Shown piece by piece: positions 8,545 through 11,107 of a stretch of DNA of 11,107 nt. The stretch is from Rodentolepis nana (Eukaryota > Platyhelminthes > Cestoda > Cyclophyllidea > Hymenolepididae): positions 1-11,107 of the forward strand of contig UZAE01001897.1 of the NCBI GenBank assembly GCA_900617975.1, given 5' to 3'. The number at the start of each line of letters is the position of its first letter. Positions within the stretch are counted from its first letter, which is position 1. A program made the position numbers and the translations under genes. A model generated the notes under the pieces. That model saw only the letters and a list, made by a program, of their open reading frames with translations, made no database searches and was not told the origin of the DNA.

Positions 8545-9826
8545 CTAGTTTATGTCTTCATCGTCGGTGAGGGACTTTTTAAGCTTATATAACATAGTAG
8601 TCATCCATGGCTCCAATCGCGTTATGCTGTCATACGCCTTCACAGCAGCCGTGAAATCATCAGGGTTGTCTGAACTCAGTGCTTTACTAATTTCCTAAAA
8701 CGTAAGATTACGTCTATTTATATCATTTCAGTAGATTCAAAACTTAAAGGCAAAGGAAAAAGGGAATTACCTTCAGAAGTCCACACTCACGTGAATCGGA
8801 AAACATGGGGTATTCTTGAGCGAATTTCTCCAAAAGATTGCGCCCCTTAATTGGATCATAATTCATATCACAGATAACAGCCTTCATCAGATATTCTTTC
8901 GCTCCATAACGCAAGAGTTTATTATCCATAGAACTAACGCCAGCCTAAAAGATTAAGACATCGCCACTATAAAAAGTTAATCAATATGGTGATTAAACAG
9001 AGGACAGAAAAATAAGGCATACATCTTCGAATATCCTTGCAGCTTTTTCAAACTGATCCGAAGTAGCGCAAATCTCGGCAACTTTGAGCAGGCATTTTCG
9101 TGCTGAGCTATTTGATTCTTCGCCTTTGTAAAAGTCAGCAGCTTGTTCATAATGTTTGCATGCCTCAGCTTCATTTGACAAGTCTTTCTCATAGATTTCA
9201 GCAATAGTCATGTGGTGCTTAGCGGCTATTGTAAATCGACCCATCTCAATATAAATTTCTGCAGCACGAGTCAGACATGCGATTGCTCGATCAGGGTCAA
9301 TTTTACGATAAGCTGTGGAAGCATCAACACAGTTTGTAGCAGCATCCAAATGTGATTTGCTATTGGCGCTTAATTCAGCAGCTTTCATAAAAGCATCACC
9401 AGCATCCTGCCATTTATGGGCCATTTTAAAGCAATTCGCAGCTCGCTCATAAAGATGAACTCTTTCTTCTGTCCTATCGGAGCCCCTGGAAGAAAGATTT
9501 AGTCCCAAAAGAAATGAAAGACTATTAAGAAGATAAGGACTTCGTGGTTAAAAGTCAAGAAAAGACTTAAATAAAACTAGTGAAGCAATAGAACCCATAA
9601 GTTATTTCAGTCAATTATTTTCAGCATATAGTTATAAATATATAGTCTCATGTAAAAAAATTCAAAATTAAGCAGAAATAAATTTAGAGAAGGAAATGTA
9701 CATGCAAAAGATAAAACCCGATAAATACTATACGAACCCAGAAAAAAGGGAGTGAAAGAAACCTCCTTTCGGTTGTTTGGCCGCATCAGCTAAATATTCT
9801 CGAGCCTTTTTCTCATTTTCATCCAT
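8545..9826 (-). CDS. NAPA: Alpha-soluble NSF attachment protein (alpha-SNAP), four coding exons
   Basis: Cytosolic adaptor that binds assembled SNARE bundles and recruits and stimulates the ATPase NSF, which takes the complexes apart after membrane fusion. Coding exons, read on the minus strand, are 9826-9738, 9485-9023, 8944-8771 and 8694-8545. They join in one frame to 291 residues; vertebrate alpha-SNAP has about 295. Introns are 252, 78 and 76 bp, phases 2, 0 and 0, all GT-AG. Landmarks seen: FFHSLF at residues 23-28, matching the family's membrane-binding hydrophobic loop; YERAANCFKMA near 42-52; MGRFTIAAKHH at 111-121; YKGEESNSSA at 149-158; FSDSREC at 232-238; YDSITRL at 263-269; W272 and TTML at 274-277; acidic tail ending DDEDIN. 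Ile290 sits where the family has a Leu important for stimulating NSF, a conservative change. The start at 9826 is the only ATG that gives the family's N-terminus. The first intron has a weak donor (GTTCGT) but is the only one that keeps frame. A gamma-SNAP is unlikely from these motifs. Gene symbol follows the vertebrate orthologue. Confidence 0.95.
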
Positions 9827-9847
9827 CTTACAATATCCCCTCAGAGG

Positions 9848-9849
9848 CT
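9848..9849 (-). promoter_or_regulatory. Candidate 3' splice acceptor in the alpha-SNAP leader
   Basis: On the minus strand, GGGGTTTGTATTTAG precedes an AG at 9849-9848, 21 bases upstream of the ATG. It resembles an acceptor that would join the coding exon to an upstream untranslated exon or to a trans-spliced leader. A second AG directly abuts the ATG (TTGTAAG|ATGG) and could be used instead. Neither is proven. Confidence 0.25.
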
Positions 9850-9870
9850 AAATACAAACCCCGTGTTGTG

Positions 9871-9875
9871 ATTGG
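9871..9875 (-). promoter_or_regulatory. CCAAT motif upstream of alpha-SNAP
   Basis: CCAAT on the minus strand in the context TTTAACCAATCAC, about 45 nt before the alpha-SNAP ATG. It is the only recognisable core-promoter-type motif close to the gene. Such motifs usually lie 60-100 nt above the transcription start, so it would fit only if the 5' leader were very short. No convincing TATA box was seen at a matching distance. Confidence 0.2.
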
Positions 9876-10878
9876 TTAAATATTAAACTAATATTATCCG
9901 ACACCAAATAAATATATTTAATCCTAAGAAATAATTTACCAATATTCATTATTTGTTAGGTCAACAAAATTATCGCATCATCTTTTAAATATTCCATTAC
10001 AATTTATAAATAACAATTAATATAATTATTGTGTTGGAGATAGCGTGCAAGAAAGATAAGTGGGATTTTAAAGTACACTCCCTTAGGTTTCTGGTGAATT
10101 TACACTATAGTGAATAAACCTATGCTTTAACATTTTTTCGTGGGTGTAATGATTTAAAAGGAATTTTAAATATAATAGTGAAACCGCTATAGCTCCTTAC
10201 ATAATGGAATACCTCGATTAATTTAGGAAATACAAGAAAATTGTAAGTTAATTTTGGTTAAGATGTGTTTTGAACAAATCCAAACAATTGAAAATTAATC
10301 GAATTCTTAGAATTTATCGTTTTATAATTTTGAGCCTAAATCATTCAAAGGCATCCCTTTCCAAGCCAATTTAGATGAAATCGAAATAACTTAAGATTGA
10401 TAAGTTCTTTAAATTTCATATGCAACAAATGAGACCGATCATAAAATATGAACTTTGAAACAAGAAAAAATGAACCGTCAAGTAGGTGAATATTCAATGA
10501 CATACGCCAGAAAATCTAAAGTAGTAATGATTTTTTCTACCTATCTTATCGACAACTTCACTTTTTTGGTAAAGTTAATTTAAGCTGGTGAAAATTTACC
10601 AATTTTTTACGAGGCCGAAAGTTTAGTAGGCAATACTAATATAGTTACAATTGGATGAAAAGGAACCACTACAAATAAATTTGCTTTAAAACTAATATAA
10701 AAGACATTTCATTTTTTTGCGTCGAACTAAACCAAGGAAGTCGTCTAATAATTAATGATACCTCAGAATGCCCCACAAATTTCGCAATTCGGCCGAATCT
10801 TAGTTCAAACATTTATTGCTCGTGTAATTTTCAATAATAGTACCTACCGGTTTGGTCTTAGTTTTATATCTACTATAA
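9876..10878. other. Upstream region of alpha-SNAP, no gene seen
   Basis: About 1 kb of very AT-rich sequence between the gene and repeat copy D. It should hold the promoter and any 5' untranslated exon or intron, but no clear core-promoter elements stand out from the AT-rich background. Confidence 0.6.
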
Positions 10879-11107
10879 GGGGTGCTCGAGAGACTTACCT
10901 TCACGTGATGCACGCTGGGCAACGTATACTCTTACGACAAAAAGTCTATAAACTGGCAGTTGACTTCTCACTTCAAAACCTAGTATATGTAATATTCGAC
11001 CCCTTCCACAATATTCATCTTACCTTTCTCTCACTTTGTGCATGCCTGCCTCTTTTACATCTGTGATTCACTCTTCTGTTCTCCCTCTCGAATTTTTCTC
11101 ACTTTGA
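10879..11107 (-). repeat. Interspersed repeat, copy D (cut by window end)
   Basis: Reverse orientation. It starts with GGGGTGCTCGAGAGACTTAC and keeps GGGCAACGTATACTC, AAAAGTCTATAAACTGGCAG, TTGACTTCTCACTTCAAA, ATTCGACCCCTTCCACA and TTTTACATCTGTGATTCAC before the window ends. The part matching the CAAATGGCAG end of A and C lies outside. It is upstream of alpha-SNAP, and its splice-donor-like site reads on the same strand as that gene. A 103-codon ORF crossing its edge (10755-11066) is not shared by the other copies. Confidence 0.85.

Noticed and set aside
8977..9204. Minus-strand 75-codon ORF overlapping alpha-SNAP exon 2 in another frame.
   Set aside because: It is a shadow of the alpha-SNAP coding sequence.
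8993..9508. Reading the longest alpha-SNAP open frame (171 codons) as a complete protein.
   Set aside because: Its start is a TTG lying inside intron 1 and its end lies inside intron 2; the exon proper is 9023-9485.
10755..11066. Plus-strand 103-codon ORF running into repeat copy D.
   Set aside because: It joins unrelated unique sequence to the repeat and resembles no protein I know; no equivalent frame is open in copies A-C.

Overview
The window looks like nuclear DNA from an AT-rich invertebrate animal genome. The signs are one intron-containing gene on the minus strand, short AT-rich GT-AG introns, long gene-free stretches, dinucleotide microsatellites and a dispersed repeat family. The lineage is not resolved. 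The encoded protein is clearly metazoan-like but divergent; a flatworm, another lophotrochozoan or a crustacean would all fit. Nothing bacterial, viral or organellar was recognised.

The only gene identified with confidence is alpha-SNAP (soluble NSF attachment protein), on the minus strand at 8545-9826. Four coding exons (9826-9738, 9485-9023, 8944-8771, 8694-8545) join to a 291-residue protein in one continuous frame. The family length is about 295. It is complete from its amphipathic N-terminal loop to its acidic C-terminus, so it is probably functional in SNARE recycling.

The rest is mostly intergenic. An interspersed repeat of about 300-320 bp occurs four times in alternating orientation: A (+) 45-362, B (-) 5522-5826, C (+) 7451-7744, D (-) 10879 to the window end. 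Copies A/B and C/D therefore form two inverted pairs, and the second pair encloses the alpha-SNAP gene. Every copy keeps a perfect 5' splice site (AG|GTAAGT) close to one end, inside the best-conserved block of the repeat. Copy D carries that site in the sense orientation about 1.07 kb upstream of the alpha-SNAP start codon.

Other content: a long pyrimidine tract (512-571), a CA repeat (1659-1691), an AT-repeat palindrome (2962-2999), two degenerate tRNA-like stretches that may be SINE heads (658-735, 2198-2272), a purine-rich block (3281-3362), a perfect 11-bp hairpin (3908-3936), an unexplained 151-codon ORF (minus, 4932-5387), and an exon-like open segment flanked by splice-site-like signals (plus, 6214-6417). 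No self-evidently new system is visible. The repeat with its conserved donor site is the most interesting lead.
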